From: Kalaharituber pfeilii
Lineage: Eukaryota; Ascomycota; Pezizomycetes; Pezizales; Pezizaceae
NCBI GenBank assembly: GCA_015179045.1
Contig: WHUZ01000012.1
Span: 744,001-808,000 of the forward strand
DNA: 64,000 nt
Direction: 5' to 3'
Shown: positions 48,498-62,583 of the stretch, piece by piece
Layout of the letters: every line of letters begins with the position of its first letter
Position numbering within the stretch: the first letter of the stretch is position 1
Translations under genes and position numbers: made by a program
The notes under the pieces: generated by a model
Told to the model about the DNA's origin: nothing
What the model saw: only the letters and a program-made list of their open reading frames with translations
Database searches by the model: none

Positions 48498-50380
48498 GAG
48501 CAGCAATGCTTACCAAGAACTGACCTTCGGTTCATTAGACTCTCAATCTAACAACACAGCGCACTCTCCGGGTGAATGGACTCGCAAACGAAAATTGTTC
48601 ACGACCCCCCAGCTACTCCTTTTATTTAGTTGTCTACATCAATATTTTGGGTTTACTTCAGATTTTTTTTACGTTTTTCATATTCTGTATTGTGGGCTCC
48701 TTACTCGGCTGATTTCAATAATCCATACTGTTCGCTGGATATGCCCTCCATGTCCCTGCCTTGTATCTGCTTCTTGTTCTAGGATTTCCTTCTCTTTGAT
48801 GTTTTGTATACTTATTTGAGTCATTTGGGCGAGACGACTCGGGCCCGCAAGAGCACCAAAAAGCATTAGGGCATCGGGCATAAAAATTTTGAGGTGAATA
48901 TTTTGTCAATCCTTTGCAACTGGGATATTGGATATACTGTCGGGGGGAGACTGCCTCCATTGGAAAAGCGAACTGCTTGGAATATGAATTTTGTACAAAT
49001 ATTTGGTTTCTTATTATGTTCTACGTCTTCGGCTTCTTTTCGTCGGTTTTTCCTTACATTTCATATTGTTTTGATGTTTAACGAACGAGAGTGCCGGTCA
49101 AACGAGAGAGAGAATTCAGAAGAGAAAATGTGAGAGAGTTGATAATGATATCGATTCATCCCTGCCTCTTTTTCTTTACTCAATTTTTGGCTCATCAAAC
49201 TTGGATATTCTTTTACCTATATCCCATAGGTCCAATTCTTTCTTTCATTATTTACAGCTATGTTTACTTCATTTTACCCTTTCCCCAGTGTTTCCACAGA
49301 AAATCTCCTGTGCGGCGAAAAAACGGCCCTACCAATTTGCAGAGAGATAATGTGAGAGACTGACCTGTCAAGTCTAGTGGAGGCAAAGTGACAGCCAATG
49401 CGTCCGATCCATCGATCACAGCCCATAATGATCAGTTTACTCAGGCAAAGCACAATGCCAATTGCAACGGGAGCTGCGGTTGGATACTGTAGACTTGATC
49501 GAGGGGAACGTTACTGATGCGACAGGGGCGATGATGCCATATTGGGTCGGGATGGTGAGTTGGGGAGGTACTAGCAGGAGGTACGGGGATTGGGCAGCTT
49601 GGGCGCTCAGAGCTTGACCGTCTACATGCCTCATTCCGATGCGACGCTTACTTGCGTACATTGGCGGTGTCGAAGCTCTTGGTGGTTAGAAGACTTGGCA
49701 AGGTATTTACGCAGAAGCTTAAACCTAAGTAGATAGACATTAAGCAGAGATTTGTGTATCTACTATGTTACTGTTACTGGAGAATCGAATATCGAAAATG
49801 TAATAATGACATTTATAGACCTTATACGGGGTCATATGCAATTTTGTGTAATCTATCGAGTGGAGTAGTGAATTTAACTTTCCCTTTGGATTGTTACACT
49901 AGTCATAGCAACCAGCCGACAGTGGAGGTTTAAACACACCGAAACTAGACGACGCTAGCATAGTCTGGTTCGTTTGAACAGATGCCTGGGCGGGGAAAGC
50001 TCAGACCACACACCGTATGCGCACTGTACACTATCACGTATCTGAAATCTGTGGTATTGGTTTCATTGAATGTATTCCGATTATCTGCGAATGGAAATTT
50101 AAAAAAATGATATGAACTACTAATGAGGCTACACCGAAACCCTCAAGCCAAGAAGTGTACCTAACTACTTTACTATCAACGAGTCGGAGATCCTGCCGTG
50201 AAACAACCGTTTCTGATTGCGTGCGCAATGTTCATTGGACACAATCTTTCTACTAAGAGCCTCCATTCAAAAGCTCAAGAACGTTCCCAGTACTTCTTAC
50301 TTTGGACCTTTTCTTTGCTAGGAGATAAATATCTCTGTCCTGCACTCCTTCTCATTTTTGCACAACTACTACTATAGCGA
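48498..50380. other. 1.9-kb intergenic stretch, no gene supported
   Basis: The CYS3 3' region and AT-rich DNA. Frames of 60-90 codons are not protein-like. Confidence 0.5.
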
Positions 50381-50692
50381 TATTCAGATTGAAAAAATCT
50401 GGCCGGATTTTCTGGATTTCAGAATTTTATCAAGTCCGGAAAATCCGGTCATCTCCATACATAATTTTATCTGGTATTTTCATGTTATAAACCAGTTAAA
50501 CCGGTTTATTTTCGCGTTTTTTGCATATATATGATGCAGTATTCAGGAACCTGGCATGCATAAATCCCGGTGGGTTTTTGGACCTATAACCGGTTTCCGA
50601 TTTGACAAAAAATCCGATTCTCACAAGAGGGTACAGACCGGACTGGTTTGACCGCCGGATTCCATTTATATGGGGACAGTCTAATCTGAATA
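50381..50692. mobile_element. Short inverted-repeat element, copy 1 (312 bp)
   Basis: Bounded by TATTCAGATT and AATCTGAATA. The interior is rich in CCGG-containing motifs, including a GGCCGGATTTTC...AGTCCGGAAAATCC hairpin near the left end. No coding capacity. It resembles copy 2 along its length. Confidence 0.75.
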
Positions 50693-50718
50693 CCGCTTAT
50701 ATATGTAGTAGCAGTATG

Positions 50719-51065
50719 TATTCAGATTAGTAAAATCCAGCCGGATTTTCCAGATTTCAGAAATTTATCAAGTCCGGAAAATCTGGCCACCTCCATATAA
50801 AATTGCATCTAGTTTTTTCAAGGTATCAATCGGTTAAACAAGTTTACCTTTCATGGAATAAGTCCAGTCGGTTTTTTTTTGGGTAACGGTATACGGCGTT
50901 GCGTATGACGCATCTTGCAGTATTCAAAACTTGGCGTGCATAAATTCCGGTGGATATTTGCACCCAAAACTGGTTTCGGAATTTCACAAAAATCCGATGC
51001 CTCAGACCGGATAAACTGGTTTGTCTGCCGAATTACATTTTCTATGGAGACAGTTAATCTGAATA
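50719..51065. mobile_element. Short inverted-repeat element, copy 2 (347 bp)
   Basis: The same orientation and termini as copy 1, 26 bp further on. Shared blocks include TTTATCAAGTCCGGAAAATC, CTCCATA, GCAGTATTCA and CGTGCATAAAT, with scattered substitutions and a ~35-bp length difference. Confidence 0.75.
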
Positions 51066-52507
51066 CCTCCAGTATGTCCATTTAGGATACGAACTCATTG
51101 TTGAGGGCCAAGACCGCATATACAAGGTGAGCTGAGTCTTAAAAGAAATTCGAAGTTAAAACAGGCCAGTTCAGCTCTGGAATTATAATGCCAGTGTACT
51201 GTAGAAGCTCGAGACAAGTTCCTGGATTGTTTGTTGCAGCCGCCGCAGCCCCACTGGAGTCAATAGAGAGGATGCGATTCAAAGCCAGCTTGACTCCAAA
51301 CCTTCTGACCAAGCTCAAATTGGCAAAGCAGGTAAAATATAGAGCTGGCTCTGTGAATTCAGGATGCGATTTCACTGGGGTGCCTGGACAATAAGGACAG
51401 GGGGATTAGCAGGGGTTCCGTCTGGCTCTATTGATGTGAAAAATATTTGTTTACTTTAACACATATCAATCATACGTGCCTTTATACCGATTATACTTAT
51501 CTTTATACCTGTTCTCGCACTCCTACACATCCACAATGCTATCTGAACATTTGCTAATAATGCATCAGAGAGTCCTTAATATCCGCATAGCACAATTTAG
51601 ATTACTGCAGCAAGAAAGAGGGGATTCTCCTATGGGTGGGCGATTAGACCTTAATGCACTTGCTGATGTGTTCTCGTATGGCATGGAGTTCTCGTGTGGT
51701 ATAGAGTTTGTATGTGCATACAATTGATTTTTTTCAGCCAATTTCTACGTACGTACAATTGATTTTTTCTATGAATTTGTTAAAGCCACGTTAACTGAAA
51801 AAACACAATTTTCTCAGCCAGTCTGGCTGGCTTTTGACCCATGCTGGCTTTATCGCAAGGGTGTTGATCCGGGGTCCTGGTCGTCGTGCCAGGGCCCCTG
51901 CAAATAGAGCCAGTTGACTTCGCATCCTCTCTAATGTATACATGGTAGTTTCATGCAAACATCCTTGCCACTCAAGGAGCCGAATTAAGTAAAAGCAGAA
52001 AGAACGAAAGAATTCAAGGGCTGTGTAATCGGCTCAGCAATAGCGACTATTGGTGATTGTTGGCGCAGAAAAGACAAGGAAGAGACTGTGGAGGGGTATC
52101 TGGGATTAAGTGTATTTGGATGAGGTACTCTATATGTTCTATATACTAATTATGCTTGTTTGACTTGGAGGTTCTGTTAGAGGGTTATGTTTCTGGGACA
52201 AGGAATTACTAGCTGGCATATACATATTTTGCTTTTCCTTTAAGATATAGCCGTTACCCTCAGGATGTTTCATCAACACCCGCTGCGGAAGTGAGAAGCT
52301 TGGTAACGTATGGGAGCTAGGATGCAATACTGGTTCCGAGACTAGATGCAACACTAAAAATTCTTCGCCCATCCGTTGCTTTGCATAATATCTGTGCAAC
52401 TTTTTCACTAATGTTGCGACATCGTTCGAGGCCCAGTCCACGACAGAGAACTAATTTAAGGCCCGAACCGCAATCATTAATTATCACGCTGCAAATCTCT
52501 GTCCTTG
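51066..52507. other. Intergenic stretch upstream of URB1
   Basis: No convincing gene. Frames up to 100 codons are present on both strands without motifs. Confidence 0.5.
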
Positions 52508-55500
52508 ATGACAAAGATGGCTAAACGTCCATTTGCAGGAGGCTCAATGGGACCTCACGCTGCGAAAAAACTGAAGGCAGACCACAATTCCGGCAGAGAT
52601 GCGCACAATACAACGGCCAAGGAAGTTATTACATCTGCGCGGTATATTCAGAAACTTCTGTCAGACTTGTCAGACCCACAGACTCTTCAGAAAGGTTATC
52701 AGAGCTTCAGAAACTTTCTCGTCGAATGTGTGCCGGAAAAGGATGGTTCTGGGGAGAGAAGTGAGGCCGAAGTGCTACGAAATAAGGCCATATTAAGAGA
52801 ATGGATTGAAAGCGAGGTCACCCGGATAGGAGATGCTAAGCCGACAAAAGCTTCAAAAACTGTTGGGCTAACTGAGGGAGAGGATGACTTCGAGAAATTT
52901 AAGACCTTGACACAGGGATTGGGATATGCCTCTCAGGTAGGTGCCCAATTACTTATAAACAAGTCCATTCGCTGACTGAGGTAGTCGCTGAACACATACC
53001 TCTTGTCTGCAGTTGCCAGTGCCCTTGCACTGCTTGTCCGAACGACATCAGCAATTGCAGAGCTCAACACTCATGGTGCAGCGCTATGCAGGATAATAAT
53101 GAAGCAAGAGAATATGAAATTGATATACAGAGGAATTACTGCGCATCAGGATCGAGTTTCTTCTCCAATGCTACGGCTATTGACGGAGATCAACAAATTC
53201 AACTATGGTACGCTTTGTCATTCTTTGTATGCAGCGTTCGATTTCTCCGTGAAGGATCTTGGGAAAAACCTTGAGCCGAAGAAATCGACTGTAGGGGAAC
53301 CGGGAGGAGTGATACAAGAAGATCCAAATAAACCAGCTCTACGGACAGTATATATTCGATTTCTGCTTTCATTCTTACAATTTGGAAGTGCAACGGTTAA
53401 ACAAGGGATTCTGGGACAGAGATCGCTTATATCTCCAGTTTTTAAACATCTAAAGTCTGATCCACCAGGGCTCATACGTGATATTCTAGATATTCTAAGG
53501 ATAAAAGTGGTCAATGACAATGCAATTCCACGGTTGATCAAGACGCAAGTGTTCAATGAATGGGCATTGGGCCATATATCAACTTTATATACCCGCCTGG
53601 AGCCTATTCTGGAGGGTGCGGATCAGTCTAAGACAGTAGCACGGTGCGCACATGAGTTCCTCATAACACTATGCACTAAGCCGGGGGTTGGCGGGGTTTG
53701 TTTTCCTGAGAATGGGTGGTATCCGCCAGGCGTCGACTCAAATGTGCAGTCTGACAAAGATGGTGGGGACGGTGAAATGCAAGGTCATGGACAGAAAATA
53801 CATAATCGCACTTTGGCAGCTTTTATAACGACGTTGAAGCCATTTGCGGATACACTGCAACAAGACCTATTACTGGAAATATTCAAAGCAGCACCAGAGC
53901 TGGTTTCTGGATATTTCAATTCTTCTTCTGGCGGAGGCTCATTTAGCTTTGAACCAAAGTTGACCGCAACATGGATTGGATATTGCGCCTTCTTGACTGA
54001 ATTGGTACAGTTACCACTCCCACAAGGTGGGTTTGGCATTGTAGGCGGAGCATCTCTGAATCCACCTCCATTCAGCACCATGATTGAGAGCATCCTGCCA
54101 AAAGTATGTAATAGACAAGCGTTAAAAAAGTGCTTGTCATTTGATAATACTTTTATCAATTTTCTTTCCATGAGATTTCTGGTTGCCTGCTTCACCAAAT
54201 TGGGCAAAGTACTCGCTGAGGTGGACAATGTTGTCGGAACTTTTGCGGATGGCAGCATTGTTGCTGGAAAATGGCTCTACGTCAGAGACGAGCTGGTAGA
54301 GGAGTTTTCCCGTAGGCTGCCCGAGATGGGGGCGGTCGTTGCTGCTTATAATGCTTCTTCTGCCGTAAAGACCGGAGGAGGACTGCTACGAGAGGTAGCA
54401 AGCAAACTATTGATGCAATATTACATATTGCTGCCTGAAGTAGCACTAGCAAAGAGATTTGATGTCAACGTCGCACTTGGAGGATTCCTGGAGAGTAGAC
54501 ATAACCTTTCTCAGGAAATAAAGGGGATGAGGTTACTTGAAATGGAGCATTTGCTTGGAATAGCAAAAGAGGCGGGTGATGTGAAGTGGTGGAATAAGAG
54601 CGGTTCGTCCCCTCTGAATAAGGCATGGAAATCTTGCTAATATCTCGGTCTAGCAAACTCGCCCTATTCGTCATTTGCTGTTGTGCTCAACCTTTGTTTG
54701 AGTAAATCAAGTGCTACGATGACGCGGTCATATTCGAGACAGGCCAAAGAAGTGCTCAAGGCTGTTATTGCGCAGACCCATATCTTCCAGCAACAGACAC
54801 CAACGGAACTGTTTGATGCTCTCCTGGAAAGTTTAGAAAGTGCAAGCCTATCAATGCCGTCGTCTTTCGATCAGATCATCACGTTCCTTGATGACTGTCT
54901 GGTCAGATGTGTCCGGACACCCTTCAAATATCTTGATGATGTAGCTCAGCATCTCACATCTACAGATGCTCTAGGCCCCGTTAGCCCACTGGTAATGACA
55001 CTTGCGGAGCAGTTCAACTATCTTCTTGAATCTCAAGAATTATTGGAAGCTGTGAAAAAGGATGTATGCATATGGCTGGGCAGGTTTTTTGAAAATCTTG
55101 TGATTGCGGGTGAGAGTGTGGTTGTGATGAAAATTGTTGCTGCAAGACTCAGCGCGATTGTCGCAACTGTACAAGAGGCAGGTATAATCTCTAAAACCAC
55201 TGAGATCAGCGGTATAATTATATGCTTCGAAGATAATTTTCAAGCTTGGTCGGATGCCATATTCAGGGACAAAGACTTCAATGCATACTCAAAGAGCGTT
55301 GGAATTCGCTCTATAGTGACGCAGCCCGGTATGATAGACATGGGGAGGTTGGAAGACGCTATAGGGGGAGCTAGAATCGGCGAAACGGAGGATACTTCAT
55401 TTGATGTCGCTGTCTTGCTAACGGGAGTCGCGTCCTTACTCAATTCGAGCAACAGCGTTGAGGAAAAGGTTGAACCTGGTTTCGCGACTAAGGTTGATCG

Positions 55501-58284
55501 GCTTATGGACTACCTAGAAATAATTATTCTACGTGCGAAGGCATCTCAAAGCTCTAGCCTGCAGAAATTCAAGGAGCTAATTGGAAGAGATAAGAAGTAT
55601 ATTGAAGCATTTATATCGGAGTATCAGAGTAGTACTCGGAAGTTATTTGAGAAACGTAAGTTCTCACTACTCTGACAATAGCGCCGGACTAATACCTTGC
55701 AGGATATATTGAGCTACTCGAATTGCTGTTTGAGAACAGATATGAGGAGCCCTTGGACTATTTGGTTTCCAGTGTCAAAGAGGCCTTAATGTTATACGGC
55801 GTGAACGCCCCATCAATATTTCCAAAGGACCAACTCGAGAGAATTTTATGGAAATACGAACGAATCTTCTCCCAATTTATTCCGGTGCAAAATTTCAGTG
55901 GAATAATATCAAAATTGGTATCTCAATGCGATCCAGGAATGAAACGCTTGGCTGAGAGCTTTCTTGCTATCGTGGTGACATGTGCAGTTGAAAAGAAGGC
56001 AGATTTGCCTGAGAGCTCACTTAGTATGATTCTTTCGAAAATTGAGAGGCCGGATATGGAGCTACAAAAGGCTGTGGCAAGGTACATTTCTAGCATGGAT
56101 GGACTGACGCTTCCACTTAACGAAGGTGTTGGGATTCTAAAGCACCCAAAGGGTAATGGGCATCTTATTTGTGCTCTTATTAAGAAGGTTGGAGCCATGC
56201 AGCACTGGGCATTGCGATATATCGACACCTCGGAGACTTCAGAAGAAATCATAGATATTTTGAGTGCATTGCTTGATAAACTCTCTGTGCCTCACGGAAG
56301 GGTATTTAGGTGGAAGGAGATAGTATCTGTGGACACGAAACAGATTCTGGGTGATGCACTAGAGAAGAATAAACCATGTATAAAGAGCTTGGACCACCCG
56401 GCCATCGCCAACTTACTCCAGAAAGCAACTTCCTTGTTCCCAGCATTTGATGCTGGGAGTATATTGCAACGAGTGTTAGCTGATAAGCAGCGGGAAAACC
56501 TTTCGCCAGAGAAAATTAAGCTTGTTTCAGCACTCATGTCTGGAGCAATGAAGGAGAAATTAAAGAACACTGTAGAGAAGGAGGGGAAGGGTTGGTTTTT
56601 TCTGATAGTGGATCACCTTACAAGGCGGTTCGGTGAAGAGAAGGTGTTGTCGGAGAAGTCTACATGTCTCACCAAAGAATTTTCTATGCTGTTGAGAGAG
56701 AACAAGATGACATTATCTGAATACGTGCCTAGGGCGAGCATAAATGCATTGTTGGAGGCGGCAGTCGAAAAGAAAATCAATGCAGATGAGGTAATAGAAT
56801 TAGCAGCCATTATCGCTGATAGGCTGGAAGCAAAGGTGATTATATCCCACGTGCTTTCAATATCTCCACTAATGTTTATAACTCCATCAGGACCTCGATC
56901 TGTCAAAATTATTCCAAATGATACTGGGTAACACTAAGAATCCACTGGCCTTCCGGCAAATTAGTGTCGACAGTATTCATTACAATATGACATACTTAAT
57001 ATATCGACTATTCTCACTTGCAAAGACTCTTCACTCAAATGTTACAACTCTGGATGGTGTTATGCTGCTTTACCGCGGAACTTGTAATATTGTTGACAAG
57101 TTACTGCTCAATATCGTTTCTTCAGTTGAAAGTTATCTTGCCCGAAGCTGTGCATCCAGGATAGGAGCTTGGTCGTTTTTGGAGGACCACAATGATGCCA
57201 GTGTTAGCAGCAGTACCGTGCTTGTTTCAAGGAGCAAAGGTTACTTGAATATAACCATTGATGAGAGGGTGTTCCAGCAGAGCATTGCGAGCTTTGCACC
57301 GGATGGTGGAGTTATTCCCAACACAGATACAGTCAATGGCTTTGATGAGTTCTTAGAGGTTGTGGAAGGCCAAAGCAGAAGATTGAGTCAACAATATGAT
57401 CACAACTTCATGTTACCAGTTCTGGCATATATTCTGGCATTTTCGAGCAAGACTGGGGTAACAGGACAAGCAATGGTAGAGAAGGGTGGAGTGGGGTATG
57501 TACTCATCGGGTTATGCTCAAGCGACGGAAGTGTGAGAAATGCGGCAGTTCAGGTTCTTAATGCGGTTATTAATAAGATCGAGGTAAGTTGGTGCCTATA
57601 AAACGTTTTTTGCATTGATTGCTGACATTTATTGGGCAGGATTCTAATTATCGGGCCAGAAATCAAATTGCGCACCTGCTATGCGCCGTACTTGCATCGT
57701 TGGAAGAGAGCTCTATTGCGGAGAAGCCACTTCCAACTGTAGTTGGCGTATTCTTGGCTCATGCCGTACGCGTTCTTACTGAGCCTGGACATTTCTTGTA
57801 CGAGAAGCTGATGGACATGCTTCTTCGCTCAACTTTTCTTGACCTCTGGGATGTTCCACACATGTTGGCTGTTCTTGGAAACGAAGAAGACTACTACAGG
57901 GAAGCAAACTGGAAGTTGAACGTGCTGGTGCAAGGCTTACGAAGTGAGACTGACCTTGGTCTGTACCGCAAACGCAGGGTATTTGAAGCCTGCTTCTCGA
58001 TGTGTCAGAATCCGTATGCAGGGGAGAAGACTAAGCAAAAGGTCATAGACCTGCTGTGGAACATGCCTGAGGTGCAAGGCGGTAGCACGACAGCTATTAC
58101 GAGGAATGGAGTAGTTAGTTGGGCGCAGCAGCGAATGGTTGCTACTCCGGCGATGTCGGTTGAGGAAAAGCTTGTTTGGAAGAAGGTAGTGGGAAGGGTG
58201 ACAGCGATGGCGGCGGGCGGGCATGTCAAAGAATGGAGTAAAGGTGGTTTAGGGGCACATTTGGACGAGATTTTCACTGCATGA
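52508..58284 (+). CDS. URB1: Ribosome biogenesis protein Urb1/Npa1
   Basis: Six exons (52508-52940, 53013-54602, 54654-55655, 55703-56835, 56891-57583, 57640-58284) close in frame at 1831 residues. Urb1 is a nucleolar HEAT/ARM-type scaffold of early pre-60S particles. The N-terminal domain is seen in ARYIQKLLSDLSDPQTLQKG and LNTHGAALCRIIMKQENMKLIYRG, and the C-terminal domain in GVGYVLIGLCSSDGSVRNAA and FLYEKLMDMLLRSTFLDLWDVP. Three introns each remove a frame break: 54603-54653 skips an in-frame TAA with a GCTAAT branch site, 56836-56890 corrects a frame change, and 55656-55702 has an ideal GTAAGT donor. The first donor is uncertain: GTAGGT at 52937 is the better match, but GTGCCC at 52941 is needed for frame. 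The repeats are divergent, so the call rests mainly on the two terminal domains. Confidence 0.85.
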
Positions 58285-58701
58285 TTGAGGGTTTGCTAAG
58301 TAGATTCATTTTGTGGTGTGGTAATTATACGATATGATAAGGTGATCAGTTGCATCTTGTTTTGATGTTTGTTTAATTTACGGCTGTGTATTATAAGTGT
58401 AAATTACCAGGGTACCAAAAGCTTCCGTTTGCTATCAGTGCTGCATCCTGGAACTGTGGGGAACCTTGGCATTCCAAGATGCTACGGGGGGCGCACATGA
58501 TCCGAGGTATCGGGGGGGGGAGGGGGGGGGGGATGTGATTACTGAAAGGGGAAGGGGTACTGGAAGGTGCGGTCTATGCGGTCTACATGCGGATTTTTAT
58601 CGCGGAGTTGATAGGACCTCAGCATAGACAATGTTTTCTATAGTTTTTCTGGCCCAGATTGTTGACATCTGATACACATGACAGTGCAACATACAACTGC
58701 C
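58285..58701. other. Spacer with G-rich homopolymer
   Basis: The URB1 3' flank, including runs of 10 and 12 G interrupted by one A near 58510-58533. No gene is seen. Confidence 0.5.
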
Positions 58702-58785
58702 TACTAGTTAGTAAAATATGTATTCGGACGTAGCGCATAATGTGCATTAGTACCCCTGTCTGAATACATATTTTACTGGCTAGTA
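58702..58785. repeat. 84-nt perfect-with-wobble hairpin
   Basis: Arms 58702-58729 and 58758-58785 are inverted copies of 28 nt (TACTAG..AGTAAAATATGT..) with a 28-nt loop. All three differences between arms fall where G-T pairing is possible, so an RNA copy could pair along the full stem. It may be a tiny inverted-repeat element. Confidence 0.7.
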
Positions 58786-58800
58786 CATGTAAATGTGGAC

Positions 58801-59156
58801 TTAGTCTACCCCAACAACCTGTAATGACTGGCCTTGACTTCTATTGACAGTCATTGCAAAGCACAGCCGTACTGGGAACTGCTTTCTTGTCAGGGTAAAT
58901 AGAAGTTCACCCTCTGTTGTGGATAGCTTAATACGTGGTATGAGGCAGCGTTGACCATCGTGCCTCATTGCAACCACGTCCTAATTGTGTAACATAAGCG
59001 CACACCATTGCATAGGCCATGTTTGGGGTCTAAGTTTCGCAATAGGATAATGGGTGCTCCTATCTTAAGATGCAGCTGTGACGGCAATAATTCAGCAGGA
59101 TTCAAACTCTGCAGATACTCTGCAGGATAGTATATAGATATTGCGGCTTTAGCATG
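58801..59156 (-). pseudogene. Helitron/Pif1-type helicase C-terminal relic
   Basis: Two frames read, in order, [26 protein letters not shown] with [16 protein letters not shown], then a frame change, then CLIPRIKLSTTEGELLFTLT and RKQFPVRLCFAMTVNRSQGQ. These are the terminal Pif1-family helicase motifs ([16 protein letters not shown] and FAMT.N.SQGQS) found at the end of Helitron Rep-Hel proteins. It begins abruptly and contains a stop at about 58978, so it is a fragment. Host Pif1 is excluded by the truncation and context. Confidence 0.85.
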
Positions 59157-59574
59157 CCTATTTGCGACGCCAGAGAATTTACATCGACTTTTCTAGGCTC
59201 TTCCCAAATGTGTTGGCCCGCGCCTGAACTCTAAAGCAATACCATAGTTTCATGCCAATTGTTTCAACAGGTTAGTAAACCAAGTATAAGAAAGTTGCTA
59301 GAATCAGGGATTCCTAGTAAGAGGATAAAAGATAGACTACAATTGACAAATGACACCGGAACGCCAAATAATCGCCCAGGACGTATATCCTAAAACTAGA
59401 CTAACTATTCGTATAGCATCAAATCAAGTGACGGCAAAAACTGTGAACCGGTTGTACTGTCTACGCTCCCAGTGTGATTGGCACTGTGAGGATGAAACAC
59501 CTTGCTGACAGTTGGACTGCATGAATTGCTGACCATCACTAGATAATGTGTGATGTCCGCAGAATTGGATTCGG
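59157..59574. other. Spacer, no gene seen
   Basis: About 420 bp between the Helitron relic and DIM1. It may include further unrecognisable Helitron sequence. Confidence 0.4.
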
Positions 59575-60858
<1,284 letters not shown>

Positions 60859-61444
60859 TGCGGCGACTGCACGAGGCTTATTTACTCGTCGAGATTGAGA
60901 CTATGAAGGTCAAGGTGTCGAAGGGTGATGGGGCGCGAAGCTTTGTCAAACTGTGTGTGTGATAGCAACGTTTCACACCACCGCTCATTGCATGCCAAGA
61001 GTGTCAACTTTTTCATTATGATAGCGGTGCACTGGCCAGAGGTCCCGGATACTTTCTGAGTCAGCGAGTGCTGTGTAGATCACACTGTCTCATGCTGCGC
61101 AAAATAAGCTTTTTCTTCCGGCCTGGGGACTTATGATACCCTGGTTCATAGGAGACTGGGAACTTACCCCAAGATCTGCAGCTGCTGGATGCGTGGGGCA
61201 TTTTGATGCACACGAACGAGAAGGTCGGGAGCGAGGTTATGCAAATGCATACTGGAGCGGCGGAGCAACGCTATTCATACCAGTCGAGGGGCAGGAGCAG
61301 GGGCCGTTGGAGCTCAATGCACTAGAATAGAGCATAGTATTTCGTATGCTATATACAGCACCCACGCTACCTAGCATCGTACACAGGTTCATACGTAAAA
61401 AAAGGAAAAGTAGGTTCATATGTCCACATCCTCCCGCACTACTA
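60859..61444. other. Spacer, no gene seen
   Basis: The DIM1 upstream region and adjoining DNA. A 65-codon frame at 61133-61330 has no motif. Confidence 0.5.
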
Positions 61445-62302
61445 CTACCCCAACTTCATCAAATCCATCAAATCCATCCCCGCCAACGCACCCCCCCCCC
61501 CACTCGCGGTGGCCCTCTCCCTCTCGCGCTTGGCCGCGATCATGGCCTGCAGGGAGGAGTTCTTGTTTGCCTTTTTCCTCTTTTGCGACTTGGACATTTC
61601 CGGCTCCGCTCTTGGGGGCTCTGACGCAGATGGAGGACCAGGCGCTGGCTTTGCTGTAGAGCCTTCTGTTTTCCGCGCTGCTTCGGTGCGTTGCTCTTTA
61701 CTCCAACTGTCCTTACACCCCACAGCGTTCTTCTTCTCCCTACTGCCTGCGCCGGCGCCAGCAGCAGTCCACTTTCGCCATCCTCCTCCCCCTCCCCTTG
61801 CCCCTCCCCTTCCTCCTCCCCCCGCCGCTCCCCACGCTTCCCTTCCCCACACCCACCCCACATCTGTCACAAATCCACTCCACCCTTCCCTCCCCTCGCC
61901 TTCCATTCTCCTTTTCCACCCTCGCCCCCATTACCCCACCGCTGCTGCCGCCTTTCCCCCTCTTCCTCCTCCGATCCGCTTGCTCTCGCTTCACCACCCT
62001 CCCCCTCTACCACCGTCTCCCTCCCCACCAATGAAACAATTCCACCCCAGCACCCACATCCCGCCACACCTTGGACATGCTCCCACTGCGGCATTCTTTG
62101 GTGGGTTGATTCCTTTTTCAAAGAGCAAGGAATAGAATCTCGACATGAGATGTGCGGCAATGGGTGGGGAACTAGTGGCGAGCAGGTGCGAGGCCGTGAT
62201 CAAGTGGCCAAGGGCGTGATGGCGGGACCGGTGTGGGGTGATGGGGGCTGGGATTGGAGGGCTTGAAGCTGTGGATTTGGAGGATGACATTGTGGTGGAC
62301 AC
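61445..62302 (-). CDS. Rpr2/Rpp21/Snm1-family RNase P/MRP protein, exon structure unresolved
   Basis: The 5' part (62302-61991) has an alanine- and serine-rich head, a helix LITASHLLATSSPPIAAHLMSRF and the first zinc-ribbon knuckle, ACPRCGGMWVLGWNC. A second knuckle, EWICDRCGVGVG (about 61860-61895), lies in another frame. The 3' part (to 61445) is lysine- and alanine-rich with SKSQKRKKANKNSSLQAMIA and ends in MDLMDLMKLG. Helix, CxxC and CxxC is the Rpr2 family order; these proteins are subunits of RNase P or RNase MRP. The three parts need splicing or indels to connect. I could not find a unique path in this very G-rich DNA, so both the exon ends and integrity are open. Confidence 0.55.
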
Positions 62303-62583
62303 AGTGGTTCGACAGATAGCTGGATGGAGTGTGGGGGATGAAATGCTCTCAGGATATCAAAGCGTTAGTATCAATGGCATAGCCCTCACGGCGCCCAGCA
62401 ATGCCTCACCCATATCCGCTTTGCGCATCCCAAAGCTCCAGGCCCAAGCCCTGAATGTCAATCTTGGCGCCTCTGTTCACAGCTGCTTAGCAGAAAAAGA
62501 AACTTTAACGATCTCCACATTAATTAATATGATAGAGTAATTAATATCTGACAACCTTTGCTAGTTCTCTTGTACATACAGTA
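62303..62583. other. Spacer, no gene seen
   Basis: The upstream region of the Rpr2-like gene. Confidence 0.4.

Noticed and set aside
52508..58284. URB1 stop at 54640 and frame change near 56890 taken as lesions
   Set aside because: Both are removed by introns with normal branch and splice sites, and the total length is a multiple of three.
61509..62266. Plus-strand frames of about 190-208 codons rich in proline and serine
   Set aside because: They are antisense to the Rpr2-like gene; the zinc-ribbon motifs on the minus strand explain the coding bias.
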